Shown: positions 25,623-35,358, counted from the stretch's first letter. The stretch is 64,000 nt of DNA from Lasioglossum baleicum (GCF_051020765.1 NC_134929.1:20784135-20848134), one strand, 5' to 3'. Numbers and translations are program-made. Notes: generated by a model not told the origin, from the letters alone.

Positions 25623-28600
25623 CGCTTGACGAATTGTTTAGGAAGTCAAGATGGCCGCTCGTGTCCCATAGTGTTCAAAGGACTGCGTATTTTTATGCAA
25701 AATAAGAATTGTCTGTATTGAAGACACAGCAAATGAATAAAAATTTTCTTGAATTTTTATTAAATGTTTTTACTGTTGCAAGATTGATCATTATTGTCAT
25801 CTTCTTAAAATTGTGACGAGAAAAATTATATATTAATCAAACCGAGTTTCATGTAACTGATGCATAAAACTTGCTTTTATCAATTGGTTGACGAGCGAAT
25901 TTTTCCACGACAAATGAGAACGCTGTCAAAACGCTGACTGACAATGTACTAAAGAATCTTCGCGATCCGAGGGTGGTTTCCATAAATATTTAACACTGTC
26001 TGTCGAATCACCAAGCTCAAAAATTCCATAAAATTAAAATAATTCATGTTTAAATACGGACAAACAATTCCGTCAGCCACATATGGGTGACACGGCAGTC
26101 AACGTATTAAATGTTTAAGAAAAATATGTCGGAATAACATCGGGCAATACATATACATACAGCAACGTCGGTGCAGAGTTGCACAGTAAGCATTTGTCGT
26201 TTGAAAGGTTTCCCAGTCGTGTGGCTGACAAGGGTAACGAAACGCGAGAATTCTTTCCCGTCGTGTCCGATCATTCTTCGAATGAGAATCTACGTGGCCG
26301 GGTAACACGGTTAATTTATTATTCCGAGGAAATTGCGGAAGCGACAGGAGCCCGGGCGTGTAGCGCGGAAACAGAGCAGAAACTCAGAGCGTTGCTGGTC
26401 GGTTGTAGTATATTTATTTCAACTGCGGGACCCGGCCGCAAACAAAAGAGGTCAGCTACAAGCCCTCGAAAACTTCCCTCGAAACGGGAGTAATTCGCCC
26501 GGGAACAGCGAAGACGGCGGGATAACGATAGTTAAGCTCCTTTAGGAGTGTCGCGAGCGAATAAGAGGCTAGCAGAACCGACGAAACCGGCTCGTGAATC
26601 CCATAATGGCTGCATTTCGCGGTGCTATTCGTTTAGAACACCCTGCTGCACCGGAAACTGCGTCGACGAGGATATTGTGCCGATCCAAACGGATCTCCGA
26701 AAGCACTGTCATTTCTGCGGATTTTTATGCATTTTATGGCTTCTGGAAATTCTGGAAACATCAATTAAAAAGTCTTGGATTTGAAAAAATTACAGAATTA
26801 TGGAATACCCAGTCCTTCAAAGAGAATTTGAATAATTATTGAAGAAAGATCGTTTTACCGAATCGATTTTCCTCGTTACCGTAACAAGATTATCGAGTTC
26901 GAGCAAAATGGCTCGCGTGGCAGTAACGAGGTGGAACTTATCGGATAAACATTGACTCTGGCAATTCTGTTTCCCTCGAACCTTCCCCTGTGTGTGTGCT
27001 GGATCGTCTATTCATCTCTTGACCGTAGCGCAACGCAAATGTATTCATTCGAAAAAGTCGTTGCGCATAATGTTGCGCAGAAAAAGAGAGTTCAATACAG
27101 TTTGCTCTCCTTTTCTCCGCAGGCCTCCATTATCCATGGAAACATTCCGCGGCACGGTTGATTAAACATACGAATTGCGTTTCGTATTCCGAGGCGGTCC
27201 GAATCATCTATGAATTTCGATGAAATCAAAATATCATGCGAATCGATAAAGTGTCGCGGTTCAAAGTTCAAAGTGAACGTGCCCGGCTGCACGCGAGAAT
27301 GCTAATTATGCGAAAATTCACGGTTTGCTAGCCAGGTGCTCCGAGACGTTTCAATTATAGAACACTCGATTTCGCGCGCGATACAGTTTGATAGGCGATT
27401 CGCCAATGAGCATAATTCGAGCACGTCCTCGAATTTTGGAAATCTGCTACCGAAGTAGAGGGTTGAAGTCTTGTTAATTGAAAGACGATATAGAAATTGA
27501 TTTATTTAAGACACAGATATTTATGTTTCCGACAGAATTTTAACTCTAAAACATTGATCATGTAATACACTGAACAACAAAAATTGATTGTCTAAAACAG
27601 TGGTCCCCAACCCCCGGTCCGTGGATCAAATGGTACCGGGCCGCCCAAGGAACACTAAATACAATTAAATTAAAATTATGAAATAAAAACAATCTAAAAT
27701 ATAACAATCAACGTCCTCCCCCCCCCCTCAACGGGCCGCGGTAAAATTATCAAACGTTGACCTGTCCGCGGCGATAGGAACGTTGAGGAGCACTGATCTA
27801 AACACTGACCAAAAAAGATTTGACGAAATTTTTCGATCTAGAATAACTCCATTGCATATGGAGTTATATTTTTTTCATTTTATGGATATGAAATTGATAT
27901 ACCTCACTTATACAGGGTGGTCCATTTATCTTCAGACACTCAATTATTACAAAAACCAGCAGGAATATGAAAAAATGTTTTATATAAAATATTCTTCATA
28001 TGAAGGGGTACATTTAATGGCGCTATGCACATTTTTCCATAATGGCCCTTTAAGGGTCAGTTGAAGGGCAACTTCATTTTTTCAAATGGAAACCCATATT
28101 TTTTATTTCATATTCTTATTCTACATCGAAAAATAATTCAATAGAAGCGTGGTTTTTGAAAAGATTTTTTCATATATCTTTTTATTTTCTACTTTTTAGT
28201 CTTTTTTAAATAGAACGCAAGATATAGTAATACTGGAATGAAATAGTGAGATACAGAAACGCAAGATATGGAAATACGCGAGATAGAATGAGGGGATGAC
28301 TCCGAGAGACGACGTCTTTTGCTGGAGTCCGAAATTGTCCGAAATGGAACTGAATGCTCGGAACACCACACCGACTGAGCTCCTTCGGTGCAAAATGGGT
28401 CACTGGAGTGGGGATGAGTCGGAGTGGGAACGCGTAGTGGAGTAGGGAGCGCTGGCGCGCTGAGTGGGGATCGCTGAACGCGATAACGTACTACCGAGCG
28501 TCGCGCGGCGAGGTGTGACGGTTAATATAAACCTTTTTTTTTCTCCTAGACGCAGTTTTTTTTTTAAATTTGTTTTTTAATATTGCATTGTCATCCAGTT

Positions 28601-31600
28601 CTGAGCTATGTTTAAAGTTTCAAGCCTCTAGCTCATCGGGAAGTGGTTTAAAATTCGATTACAAGATTTGACACATACAACAACGACAACTCGGCAAGCT
28701 AATATAAGCGTGGTAAAAAATACTGAGTTTGATCTGAAGTCATAAAAATCTAGTAAGCGGTGACAGGAATACGTGTGTAGTACATTGAGCATCATAGGTG
28801 GCGTTATTGCTGCCTACTAGATGAAGATTCACAATACATGTTGTATGCCATTATGCAAGCTTTGCAACATTTATCATGGTATCGTTAAAAAATGGTAGGT
28901 TCAGGAAAAAGATGTTTCATACGAAATATTAATATTTCTCGATGTAGAATAAGAATATAAAATAAAAAATGTGTATAGCGCCATTAAATGTGCCCCTTCA
29001 TATGAAGAATATTTTATATAAAACATTTTTTCATATTCCTGCTTGTTTCCGTAATAATTGACTGTCTCAAGATAAATGGACCACCCTGTATGTGTAGTAA
29101 AGGCTAATGAAGGGTTTCGCAGCGGAACGAACGTCCGCAACAGGTAAAGCGGATCGCATATGTTGATTATCGGGCCGGAATGAAGCCCATAGGTCAAAGA
29201 TTAAGATCCATCGGGGACGACAATCCCGGAAATGCGGGGCAACACGCGAATTCTGTCGGATACACGAAAGCCGTGATATTTTATTAAGCAGGACCGGGAT
29301 TTGAAACGTACACATCCGTGGCGAATCTCGTGGTTCCCAAAGGGTGTTCATTATTGACGCCACAATGCACCTGTGCAGTCTAGCACTTCCTGAATGAACT
29401 ATGAACCGCGCCGAGAAACGAAATATCGCGACGATCCTGCCCTCGACTTCCTTTGCCTCTACTGTAAGGAAGTTAACCCCCTAGTGAATATTTCAAGTAG
29501 GTAATATCGTTTGCATCAGGTGGGCGGTAATGACTCGATTCAATGGGGTCGAACTTCGGGACTTAAATGTTGCTTATATCGTGCAGACACTGTTTCTCGG
29601 CGTGAACGGCAACGTAGCTCCTGTATCTCGATGCAAACAATTTCTATTTTGCCTAACGATCCACATTACGTATTTATGACGAAAATGAATAGATCAAATG
29701 CAAAACAGTAAATACCTTCAACGTAAAAAATCCTGTTGTACTGTTTTCGAGTAATTGAAATTTTTTTAAAAAGGAAATAAATGCAAACAATTTTTTATTC
29801 GCATAAAAATTTTATGATTTATTACAAAAATGAGTGCATCAAATGCAAAACTAAGTAAAAGAGATTTTTTTTTTAAAGAAATAAATGTCTGTGCAGCTCC
29901 TGCATGTGGAAATTAACGCAAACAATTTTTAATTTCCATAAAAATCCGCAGTTTACTGAAACAACCAACTGAAAAAAGAATGTTTAACTGATAGGATTGC
30001 AGATGAAAGAATCGCAGGGGTGAAATCAAACGGACCTGAGAACCTCTATCTGGGATCGATCGATGAAGCATCCGGTTGCAAAGGGAAAGTTGTTCGTCAT
30101 TGTTGTTGTTGTCCTGTATTCTGTATTTCTGCATTCCGTCGAGTGGATTCGAACGGTCCGGTCGGTGCAACTCGATCAGAAATCATTGCTCGAAATTCTG
30201 CAATTTGTGTGTGTGTTGCATACACCCCCGGACCGGCGTGCATCGTCAGTACAAGTCGAAGCACACCTGGCACGGTGATGCAAGTTGCAGTCTGCCGTTT
30301 AACTCGTCGGGAGAAAACGACATTTCACTTAGGTCCGCGCTCCTAATCATTTATTAAACCGGCAGTTACCCGGAACACGATGTTTCCACACGGGAAATCG
30401 ACCTCTCTCTACGTCCAATCACCCGATCGCACGGAAAACTTTTTATTCTTTCCTGTATTTTTCCTGTGGAGCTCTGCTCTCGGTGTAAACTCGCTTAACA
30501 ATAGAAGCGCGAGAGCCTCATCAATCATTCAATTGGCAAACTTGTAAGCTTGTATTTTCTTGACCAAATTTGCAGTAAGAATGGAATGCTATTTCCAAAA
30601 ATGACCAAATACTGCAGCTGTGTCTCCACACGAGTATAATTATCGAGGTTCATTATTTTCTTAAATTCTCCCACCATCGAAAATTAATTCTCTCAAAATA
30701 AAATGTAGCCTATGTGATTTTAAAGCTGCGTACACACCTAAACTACACTGATCAAAGATATTCTACAATTTGCACAACGACTGATGAAATGGAACGAACG
30801 AAATGAAAGTAAATAACACATGTTTAGACATCGAAGTGAAATAAATACCAGAGCGAAATGAAATGATGACGGAGGCTTTTATCCATAAAATCGTTCGTCA
30901 CGTTCACGAAAACGTTTAGGGAACGATATTCCAGGCTCGCGTGGCGATTTCATTTTTACTTGAGCGTTTTCGACGATATTACCGCGAACACGTATCTCTT
31001 CCGCTTTCATTTCGTCGTTAAGCACGCGGGGAACGGAATTAAAGCAATACTACCACCGGCGCGGCGTTAACGGAACAAGACGCTGGAAACGTTCACAGTC
31101 TCAGCTTGGCAACGATCTTGCTACGTGCCACGCGAGAATTTTCTACTTGCCTTCAGCGAGACAGACGTTTCTCCCTACGTGACGACACGGATATTATACA
31201 GTTAATTTCCGCTAAGCCGAGCCCGGTTTTTATCAATGCCGGCTGGCAGTTTTATTCTTATATTTATAGTCGACGCCTTCGGTGGAATCACGCCCCTGAG
31301 AACGTTACCCTCTCCGGCGATGATAAAGACGGAACGATTATGCTTAGCCATGATACTGTTCGTTACGCCCGGGAATTTTCGTTGTCTCGCAGAAATTCTC
31401 TTAAACACAATTCCGCTGAAGGTGATTAATATTGTCCGTTTATATCGCCTCGCCAGGTTAAACGTTCTTTATTCTGTAATTAATTCGAGGTTAAACGATT
31501 CTGTGATTAATACTGGCTAACTGTACTAACACGGGTCTGAAAGCTCAAATACTCAAGAAAATTTCGGACAGCTTCAGTCGCAGCTAAAAGCTCAACCACA

Positions 31601-32326
31601 ACTTGCAACAGCTCAAACAAATTTCTGACTGTTTCAGACACCTTCATTCGCAGCTGGAAGCGCAACCACAGCTTGCAAGGGCTCAAAAAAATTTCTAAAA
31701 GCTTCAGGCAGTTTCAGACGCAGCTGGAAGCTCAATCAGAACTTGCAACTGCTCAAAAAATTTTCTGACAGTTTCAGACACCTTCAGTCGTAGCTGAAAA
31801 CCCAACCGCAGCTTGGAACTGCTCAAAAAATTTTCTGACAGTCTCAGACACCTTCAATCGCAGCTGAAAGCTCAACCACTGGTTGAAACTACTCAAAAAA
31901 ATTCTGACACATTCAGACAGCTTCAATCGCAGCTGAAAGCTCAACCACAGCTTGCAACAGCTCAACAAAATTTTGGACAGCTTCAGACAGCTTCAGACGC
32001 TGCCGAAAGCTCAAACGCAGCTTGTAACTGGCCAAGAAAAATTGGGATAGTCTCAGAACCATTTCCAATTACGTTCGAAACAACCTGCGATGGTTCTACT
32101 AATTCTTAAAAAAACATCGAGAACAGACTTTCTTACTTGCAGTAGAGGAATATCGAGACGGCGACGATCAACGTGAACAAAGAGAGGCTGTAGCCGATGA
32201 AGTAGATCATGGTCGAGACGATTTCCGTTCCGCCTTCGATCGGGGAGTCGTGCACGTGTTGGCAGAAACTATAGTCGGAATGGTTGCTCCAGGTCCCATC
32301 GGGCAGACACCACCGGGTCACGTTCT
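11327..32326 (-). CDS. Dh44-R: CRF-type diuretic hormone (DH44) receptor, family-B GPCR; 5' exons missing
   Basis: This is a plasma-membrane receptor expected to couple the CRF-like diuretic hormone DH44 to cAMP in Malpighian tubules and neurons. Nine coding exons join in phase: 32326-32137, 23726-23633, 20472-20379, 20186-20106, 19051-18975, 14137-14018, 13129-12944, 12050-11896 and 11471-11327 (TAG). They yield about 379 residues containing TM1-TM7. Class-B signatures are NVTRWCLPDGTW, IHTNLMLTYILADMMWIL, NYFWMFVEG, QYRKASKALLVLIPLLG and GLFVALFYCFLNTEV. The IHTNL and PTEG-type loops agree with insect DH44 receptors rather than calcitonin-like DH31 receptors. The N-terminal signal peptide and most of the extracellular domain, with about four of its six cysteines, are not found before 64000. 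Introns are unusually large and rich in transposons. Confidence 0.88.
11480..11775. repeat. Degenerate 20-21 bp satellite, block A (receptor intron)
   Basis: Successive units resemble GTAGGGCTCACAGAAAAATT, with G-rich and A-rich halves alternating about every 20-21 bases. It fills most of the 424-bp intron between the last two receptor exons. The units have diverged, but the phase is kept across 14 or so repeats. Confidence 0.6.
11896..12050 (-). CDS. Dh44-R: DH44 receptor exon: TM7 and juxtamembrane helix
   Basis: It encodes GLFVALFYCFLNTEVQNAV then RHHIVRWTTARDLDTERR and a serine/arginine-rich tail, ending with two bases. The donor chosen is ATAAG|GTATTT because it gives the phase needed by the last exon. 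An alternative GT three codons earlier would break the frame. Confidence 0.92.
12051..12943. other. Receptor intron, nothing specific
   Basis: AT-rich intron between the TM6 and TM7 exons. No element ends, repeats or exon-like frames were recognised. Confidence 0.5.
12944..13129 (-). CDS. Dh44-R: DH44 receptor exon: intracellular loop 3, TM6, start of TM7
   Basis: Sixty-two codons begin VLITKLWSATNAETQQY, then RKASKALLVLIPLLGVTYVL and TGPTEGQVANAFSYTR. This is the best-conserved G-protein-contact segment of family B. The acceptor is TGTCGCAG and the donor CAG|GTAACG. Confidence 0.95.
13275..13835. repeat. Degenerate 20-21 bp satellite, block B with an 81-bp higher-order repeat
   Basis: Same unit type as block A (for example GTGGGGCTCACAGAAAAATC). 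At 13472, 13553 and 13633 the unit group beginning CAGAAAGATTCTAG or CAGAAAAATC recurs with an 80-81 bp period, that is four basic units. The block lies in the intron between the TM5 and TM6 exons. Confidence 0.75.
14018..14137 (-). CDS. Dh44-R: DH44 receptor exon: extracellular loop 2 and TM5
   Basis: Forty codons encode EIVLGKHCPWMVSHPYDWF then YQAPAILVLCVNVVFLFMIM and W. HCPW supplies the conserved loop-2 cysteine. The phase is 0 at both ends, with donor TGG|GTGAGT. The intron before it is 4.8 kb and holds several repeats and a hAT remnant. Confidence 0.94.
14295..14760. repeat. Diverged tandem repeat around CTGTGCAATCTATTA
   Basis: The CGCTGTGCAATC-like core recurs near 14310, 14461, 14574 and 14673. 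It is followed each time by ATTAAACG-like and GAATCATTTGRG-like segments. Spacing is about 100-115 bp in the clearer copies. Confidence 0.5.
15960..16125. repeat. Three-copy 62-bp tandem repeat
   Basis: CATTGTATCTGC starts copies at 15967, 16029 and 16091. Each continues with an AGAGAC-like box and a TTGGCTTTYATYGAGATA-like box. The period is 62 bp. It lies in the 4.8-kb receptor intron. Confidence 0.75.
17096..17475. repeat. Solitary transposon end plus 22-bp hairpin
   Basis: CAGGGTGTCCCACGCAACTG at 17097, after TATA, looks like one end of a Tc1/mariner-type element whose partner was not found. Further on, AAGTTATCGAAGCTAAAAG (about 17358) pairs with CTTTTAGCTTCGATAACTT (about 17452). Confidence 0.45.
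17531..17746. repeat. 36-bp tandem array, six copies
   Basis: Units begin GAACAATCTGAACCTCGAAA and end in AAATAYTTCTATTT. Starts at 17531 and 17567 fix the period at 36 bp. Later units drift to AAACACAAAATA. The array sits at the left of the hAT remnant and may have been subterminal. Confidence 0.85.
17875..18155 (-). pseudogene. hAT transposase C-terminal dimerisation domain, frameshifted
   Basis: The minus strand encodes ELELFQYLSDSDTRIES then KTLFLKYNTAIP. After a single frameshift near 18007 it reads APVERLFSFAGLILYPRRS and LTDSNLERCTLSYA before a TAA. The PVERLFSF..G motif is diagnostic of the hAT C-terminal (dimerisation) domain. The N-terminal and catalytic parts are absent, so it cannot make an active enzyme. 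Confidence 0.85.
18431..18545. repeat. 35-bp tandem array, about 3.3 copies
   Basis: The unit TTTTCAAAAATTACTGCATC followed by AAATAAAATATTTTA repeats with a 35-bp period. The AAAATAAAATATTTTATTTT core is a perfect palindrome. Confidence 0.9.
18975..19051 (-). CDS. Dh44-R: DH44 receptor exon: TM4
   Basis: It encodes (G)MPVLFIAGWGIAKALDQNI then MVQANQ, covering the body of TM4 and the start of extracellular loop 2. The acceptor is AAATTTCAG and the donor CAG|GTAAGG. Confidence 0.94.
19052..20105. other. Receptor intron, one solitary TIR motif
   Basis: No exon or complete element. A CCCGCAGTCTAAG motif at about 19908 resembles the right end of the ACTAGACTGCGGAT family. Confidence 0.4.
20106..20186 (-). 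CDS. Dh44-R: DH44 receptor exon: end of TM3, loop 2, start of TM4
   Basis: It encodes (G)LYLFLLVVKTFTADNIK then LRLCLVIGW plus one G. TxDNI and IGWG resemble the corresponding region of insect DH44 receptors. The acceptor is GGTTCCAG and the donor TGGG|GTAAC. Length is 81 bases with phase 1 at both ends. Confidence 0.94.
20379..20472 (-). CDS. Dh44-R: DH44 receptor exon: extracellular loop 1 and TM3
   Basis: It encodes VSMQPDVPTCIVFLSML then NYFQLTNYFWMFVE plus one G. It contains the TM3 cysteine expected to pair with loop 2 and the invariant YFWMxVEG of family B. The donor is GAAG|GTAATA. Confidence 0.94.
20574..20855. mobile_element. 282-bp MITE with CAGTAAAAAGTCGCGATAG ends, TA-flanked
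   Basis: The left end CAGTAAAAAGTCGCGATAGT and the right end CTATCGCGACTTTACTG are inverted and flanked by TA (20572-20573 and 20856-20857), as for Tc1/mariner-type elements. TGACAACTATCGCA also recurs internally. No coding capacity. Confidence 0.85.
20865..21563. mobile_element. 699-bp foldback with ATCCCAACAAAAACATCC ends
   Basis: The ends ATCCCAACAAAAACATCCTG and CAGGATGTTTTTGTTGGGAT are inverted, and the arms pair through CGGCCAAGTTCGTTAGC-like and TTAGTTTACAAGAACGC-like segments. It starts only 9 bp after the preceding MITE. The right arm is interrupted by about 240 bp (see 21152-21417). A partial second copy is at 47335-47565. Family unknown. Confidence 0.8.
21152..21417. mobile_element. 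Insertion in a foldback arm with 12-bp duplication
   Basis: TTAAATAGCGTT occurs at 21152-21163 and again at 21406-21417, bracketing 242 bp absent from the opposite arm and from the copy at 47 kb. Inside, GAATGGTAATTATTTTTCT (21200) pairs with AGAAAAATAATTACCATTC (21386). The end structure is not clean. A Mutator-like long target duplication is one possibility. Confidence 0.55.
21564..23632. other. Receptor intron, two solitary TIR motifs
   Basis: No exon was recognised. Solitary right-end motifs of the ACTAGACTGCGGAT family occur at about 21806 (ATCCGCTGTCTAG) and 22806 (GCCGCAGTCTAG). The first is preceded by TTTTAAATTCCTCTAATG. A short CG run (GCGCGCGCGCGCG) lies near 23495. Confidence 0.4.
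23633..23726 (-). CDS. Dh44-R: DH44 receptor exon: intracellular loop 1 and TM2
   Basis: It encodes (K)ELRCIKNNIHTNLMLTY then ILADMMWILNSVMQ. IHTNL is a hallmark of the CRF/DH44 receptor branch. The acceptor is TTGCAG and the donor CAG|GTGTGT. The phase matches both neighbours. The intron before it is 8.4 kb. Confidence 0.94.
23858..24710. mobile_element. Mutator-like element with 10-bp target duplication
   Basis: The ends AGGGTTGCCAGA and TCTGGCAACCCT are inverted. The decamer AATTATCTGT flanks both sides perfectly (23848-23857 and 24711-24720). A 9-11 bp duplication fits MULE/Mutator-type elements. The 853-bp body has several AAATATAGAAG boxes near its ends and a Helitron inserted in the middle. 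No transposase. Confidence 0.75.
24154..24530 (+). mobile_element. Non-autonomous Helitron nested in the Mutator-like element
   Basis: The 5' end TCTATACATACAATATATAA is followed by the common TGACTCACTCACAC box, and the body carries CCCCCAAGGGGGTGAAAAG twice. The 3' end GAGGCCGCGGGCGAAAGCTAA has the short GC hairpin and CTAA terminus. It sits between A and T with no target duplication, as expected for a Helitron. Confidence 0.75.
25582..25621. repeat. GA microsatellite
   Basis: About 18 GA units with one AC interruption, in the 8.4-kb receptor intron. Confidence 0.9.
27598..27795. mobile_element. 198-bp hAT-type MITE
   Basis: The left end CAGTGGTCCCCAACCCCCGG and the right end CGTTGAGGAGCACTG show the hAT-like CAGTGGTCCCCAAC terminus. 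Flanking octamers GTCTAAAA and ATCTAAAC match at six of eight positions, consistent with an old 8-bp target duplication. Confidence 0.7.
27913..29088. mobile_element. 1.18-kb TA-flanked foldback (CAGGGTGGTCCATTTATC end)
   Basis: CAGGGTGGTCCATTTATC and GATAAATGGACCACCCTG are the inverted ends, flanked by TA at 27911-27912 and 29089-29090. The arms continue through CAGGAATATGAAAAAATG, TTCTTCATATGAAGGGG and ATTTAATGGCGCTAT. The centre holds a GC-rich tract near 28440-28520 unlike the arms. No transposase. Confidence 0.85.
29091..31544. other. Receptor intron, one solitary TIR motif
   Basis: No exon. AATTTCCATAAAAATCCGCA then GTTTACTGAA at about 29932-29960 is a solitary right-end motif of the ACTAGACTGCGGAT family, preceded by GCTCCTGCATGTGG. 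Confidence 0.4.
31545..32040. repeat. 69-70 bp minisatellite, seven copies, next to the first visible receptor exon
   Basis: CAGCTGAAAGCTCAACC-like boxes start at 31581, 31651, 31721, 31791, 31861, 31930 and 32000, a 69-70 bp period. On the + strand part of the array is open and encodes Q/A-rich repeats such as FRQLQSQLKAQPQLATAQ. The 70-bp steps break a common frame, so a protein is unlikely. It ends about 100 bp from the exon 32137-32326. Confidence 0.85.
32137..32326 (-). CDS. Dh44-R: DH44 receptor exon: end of extracellular domain and TM1
   Basis: It starts with two bases of a split codon and encodes NVTRWCLPDGTWSNHSDYSFC, which holds the last two conserved cysteines and two N-glycosylation sites. 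TM1 (TMIYFIGYSLSLFTLIVAV) follows, then FLYC plus AA. The acceptor is TTCTTCCAG and the donor AA|GTAAG. This is the most upstream exon seen, so the codon before it must come from an exon outside the readable set. Confidence 0.93.
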
Positions 32327-32957
32327 CTGGAAGAACAAAGGTCACGGAGTTGGGTATTAGTATTCACGGTTTAATACTCGATTTTTCAACGGGCTCCATC
32401 TCTCGTGAGATGTATAATGACTTTATTACCGGGGAAGCGAGCTCCGGGGAACGTCAGACGGAATACGAAACACGGTTTTCTAGCACAGGGAGGCAGCCTC
32501 CGAAGTATCACGTCGGTTGGGACCTTAACCGAGAGGTCCTCGAAACTTTCAACCCGGCTTCCACTCTCTGGAGAGACTTTTTAAACGACGCGAACGACAC
32601 TGCTCGCGTGCTTTCTGGTATCAATCGTACTTCACAGTGGAACGTACCGCACCCGGAATTGTTGGGAAAGGTTTCTTGAAGTTTGCGGAATCGGCTACAA
32701 AGACCTTCGAGGAGGTGTTTCGGAACGATGATGCTGGTTTATAATTTTGTGGTAGTATAATGTGCCCGAAATTGTTGGGGGTTTTAATTTGTAGAATAAG
32801 GTACTGACTCTTCCGATTTACAGCCAGGGTTTCTTGAGACTTTCATGCAAGTATTCATGAATACGTGTTTAAACAGAAAAATTAAATAGTATAGGTAAAA
32901 GATAATTATGTGATCATCGATCTTCAGAATTGAACCGTTGCTGCAGTTATAACTGTA

Positions 32958-33010
32958 CAGTCGGCGTACAAAGTATTCGTACACCTTTTGAAAACGAATA
33001 AATTTGTCAA
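32958..33010. repeat. Solitary Tc1-like terminus
   Basis: CAGTCGGCGTACAAAGTATT then CGTACACC, preceded by TA, has the form of a Tc1-type end (compare CAATGGCTCACGAAAGTATT at 60301). No partner end was found. Confidence 0.5.
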
Positions 33011-34027
33011 AATTGGACTCAGCAGCTTGAATTTTTTCGAGACGTTAGAAGGTTTAGTTCACTAGCTAATGTGTAGATAATATTTTTTAAAATTGTTATT
33101 GGTCGCAATTACGAAGGGAACAGTCGAGACATCGCGATTTGTCTGCATCCCTTTAAGGTGCTTTTTCTTAATTTTAGCTGAGGGGAAGGTCGCGGAGTGC
33201 CAGGGACAGTAGGGGACGGTTTATATGAATTATTTTTGCCAGGCAAAAGGAAGGTCGATCGCTTTCAATATCTCGTCTGGCATTTTTCGACAGTAACGAA
33301 ACTGCACAGAGGAGTTCGCAATTTTCCCTCTCTCGTCTAAAACTTTTCATCGACTGGCAATCAATATTTCCCCATGCGCAGCGTTTAAATATAAATGTCG
33401 GGAGACCGCTCGGGAGACCATTACCGGAACAGTACGGATTCGCGGATTTTTCGCAGATAATCTCCCGACCCGCCGAATAATGCCACCAGCGATTCATGTG
33501 TCGCCCTAAACGCCTTCTTATCTTGCTCACAGGAAATAATGGAGGGCGTGTCACGGCGACGTCGAACTTTTCGAAACGTCCGGGGCCGGATCGAAATATC
33601 AGAAAATAAATCCTGCTTCATCCGTCTTCGTTCGAGTCGGAAAAGGTTTTCAATGTCGCTTTGTAAATATACGATATTTGCGATTTTTATTTGTCAAACT
33701 CTGTCAAATGGAACATTGAGTATTCAGATAAACCCATGTTAAAAATGAACTCTCTATTATTATTGAATATGTAATTGTAATACAAAAGTTTGTATCTTAA
33801 AAATTTTGAGCAAAAACTATGCATTAATAGGATTGGGATTGCATTCGAAACAGCTACAAAATTGCAACAGCACCCGGCCATTGTCGAAAAATTCACGATT
33901 TTGCAAAATTTCTTTGTGCTCGATAAATCTCTTCGGATATCTGTTTTTACATTTTTCTTTGTGAATAAATGGCTTTGAGTTGCGGAAAATGTAGAATGGA
34001 ACTAAATGGACACGAGGCATTTCGCGT

Positions 34028-34047
34028 CAACCCTTCGGCAAGGGTTG
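34028..34047. repeat. Perfect hairpin, copy 1
   Basis: CAACCCTTCGGCAAGGGTTG is an 8-bp stem with a CGGC loop. An identical copy lies 508 bp away in unrelated flanks. Confidence 0.8.
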
Positions 34048-34535
34048 AAAGTTCAGTAGCGTGATCAATTTGCATATTCTACTCTGAATTCAGTCTCCCC
34101 TTAAAGGTATGATTATCATTTTATTATTACGAACTATAATTTCGAAGCCGAGCCACTGGAAAAATGAAAAATTTGTGTACAAACATTAGTAACAGTGGAT
34201 ATACCAAGTCCAACAAGATGGCGAGTCCCAAAACATTTATTTCAACGTGCATTAAGGTAACAAGTTTGATTAAATATTTTTCTAAAAAATCATATGAAAT
34301 GTGAATTCGAAGACAAACAAATGAAAAAAGAAACAAGTACAAAATTGTGTAACTAGACTGACGTAAAACATTCTACAATCTCTAATAGCACTTTTTGACT
34401 TGAAATAAATTCCAAAAGATTCTACAGTTTCTCTTTGTCGGTGAATGGCTCGGGGGTAGAATGTAATGCATTGTACGCTACAATCCATTGTACAACAGGT
34501 GCAATGGATCAAAATGACTTGAGGGAACTTGGAGT

Positions 34536-34555
34536 CAACCCTTCGGCAAGGGTTG
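34536..34555. repeat. Perfect hairpin, copy 2
   Basis: Identical 20-mer to 34028-34047. Both are preceded by GT and followed by AAA. Confidence 0.8.
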
Positions 34556-35353
34556 AAACAGTTCACCGTCGAGGTGAACGCTCGATTTTCCAGATAAAAC
34601 ACAAATTACGAATTCCGACGTTCGCTTTTGTTCGAGGAAACATGCTGGGCGGATCGGAAAAAACGAACGTAGAATATCTACTTGCTAATTATCTCTGTTG
34701 TTTTCGATTTTATTATCCATTTACGACAAAAATGGATAGTTCGCAGCTTGAAATATGTTTTCCCAAAGCTATGTTCACACTCAAATACAAAAAAGAATAC
34801 AACAAGAGGTGATAAAAAGCTGCTTCATTGTGGACATAGCTTAAGATGCTGTGCCTAATTTTATTCAGAACAAAAGCTGCAGAAATGATAGAAAATTAAA
34901 GTAAGAGAAGGATGTAGCTATCTTCGATCTTCGAAAATAATTCGAAAAGTAAAGAGATTCTTAAAGTGCGCTCCTGCTTGACTACTTATTGCTTCGGCCA
35001 GCAGCGATCCGTCGGAAATCTGACGACAAAACGGATCGTGTGTCACCGCGGCCATTTATATAAACCGTCATGGATATCGGTCGGCGTTTGCATTATTCAG
35101 GACCGACGAAAGAAAGTGGCAGGCCAATCGATAAAAAGACACGATATGGAAGGCCGTGAAACAGGACTCGGCTCGGCCTTATTGGAAACAGGTTTCTTCA
35201 TTTGCATCGGTCGGTCGAGTGATGTCCAACGTTCGTCACAGTTTCGCCACACTGGATAATTAATGAACGAACGCGATACGCGTCGACGTCCCCATGGGGA
35301 ACGAGACCTTCGTTGAATATTCCCTTCTTTGAAATCACCGTCACGAATTCATT

Positions 35354-35358
<5 letters not shown>

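Noticed and set aside
31545..32040. CRISPR-like array
   Set aside because: Units are diverged 69-70 bp repeats without distinct spacers, in an animal intron.
11327..32326. Receptor as a calcitonin-like (DH31) receptor
   Set aside because: Loop and helix motifs (IHTNLMLTY, KASKALLVLIPLLG with TGPTEG after TM6) fit the CRF/DH44 branch; calcitonin-type receptors have a different TM2 start and post-TM6 loop.
32284..32679. 131-codon plus-strand open frame
   Set aside because: Its first part is antisense to the TM1 exon of the receptor, and the remainder has no homology or splice support.
34998..35020. Minus-strand CWP triplet as the receptor's hormone-domain exon
   Set aside because: A TAA stop follows two codons later and none of the other conserved residues (WD, PC) are nearby.
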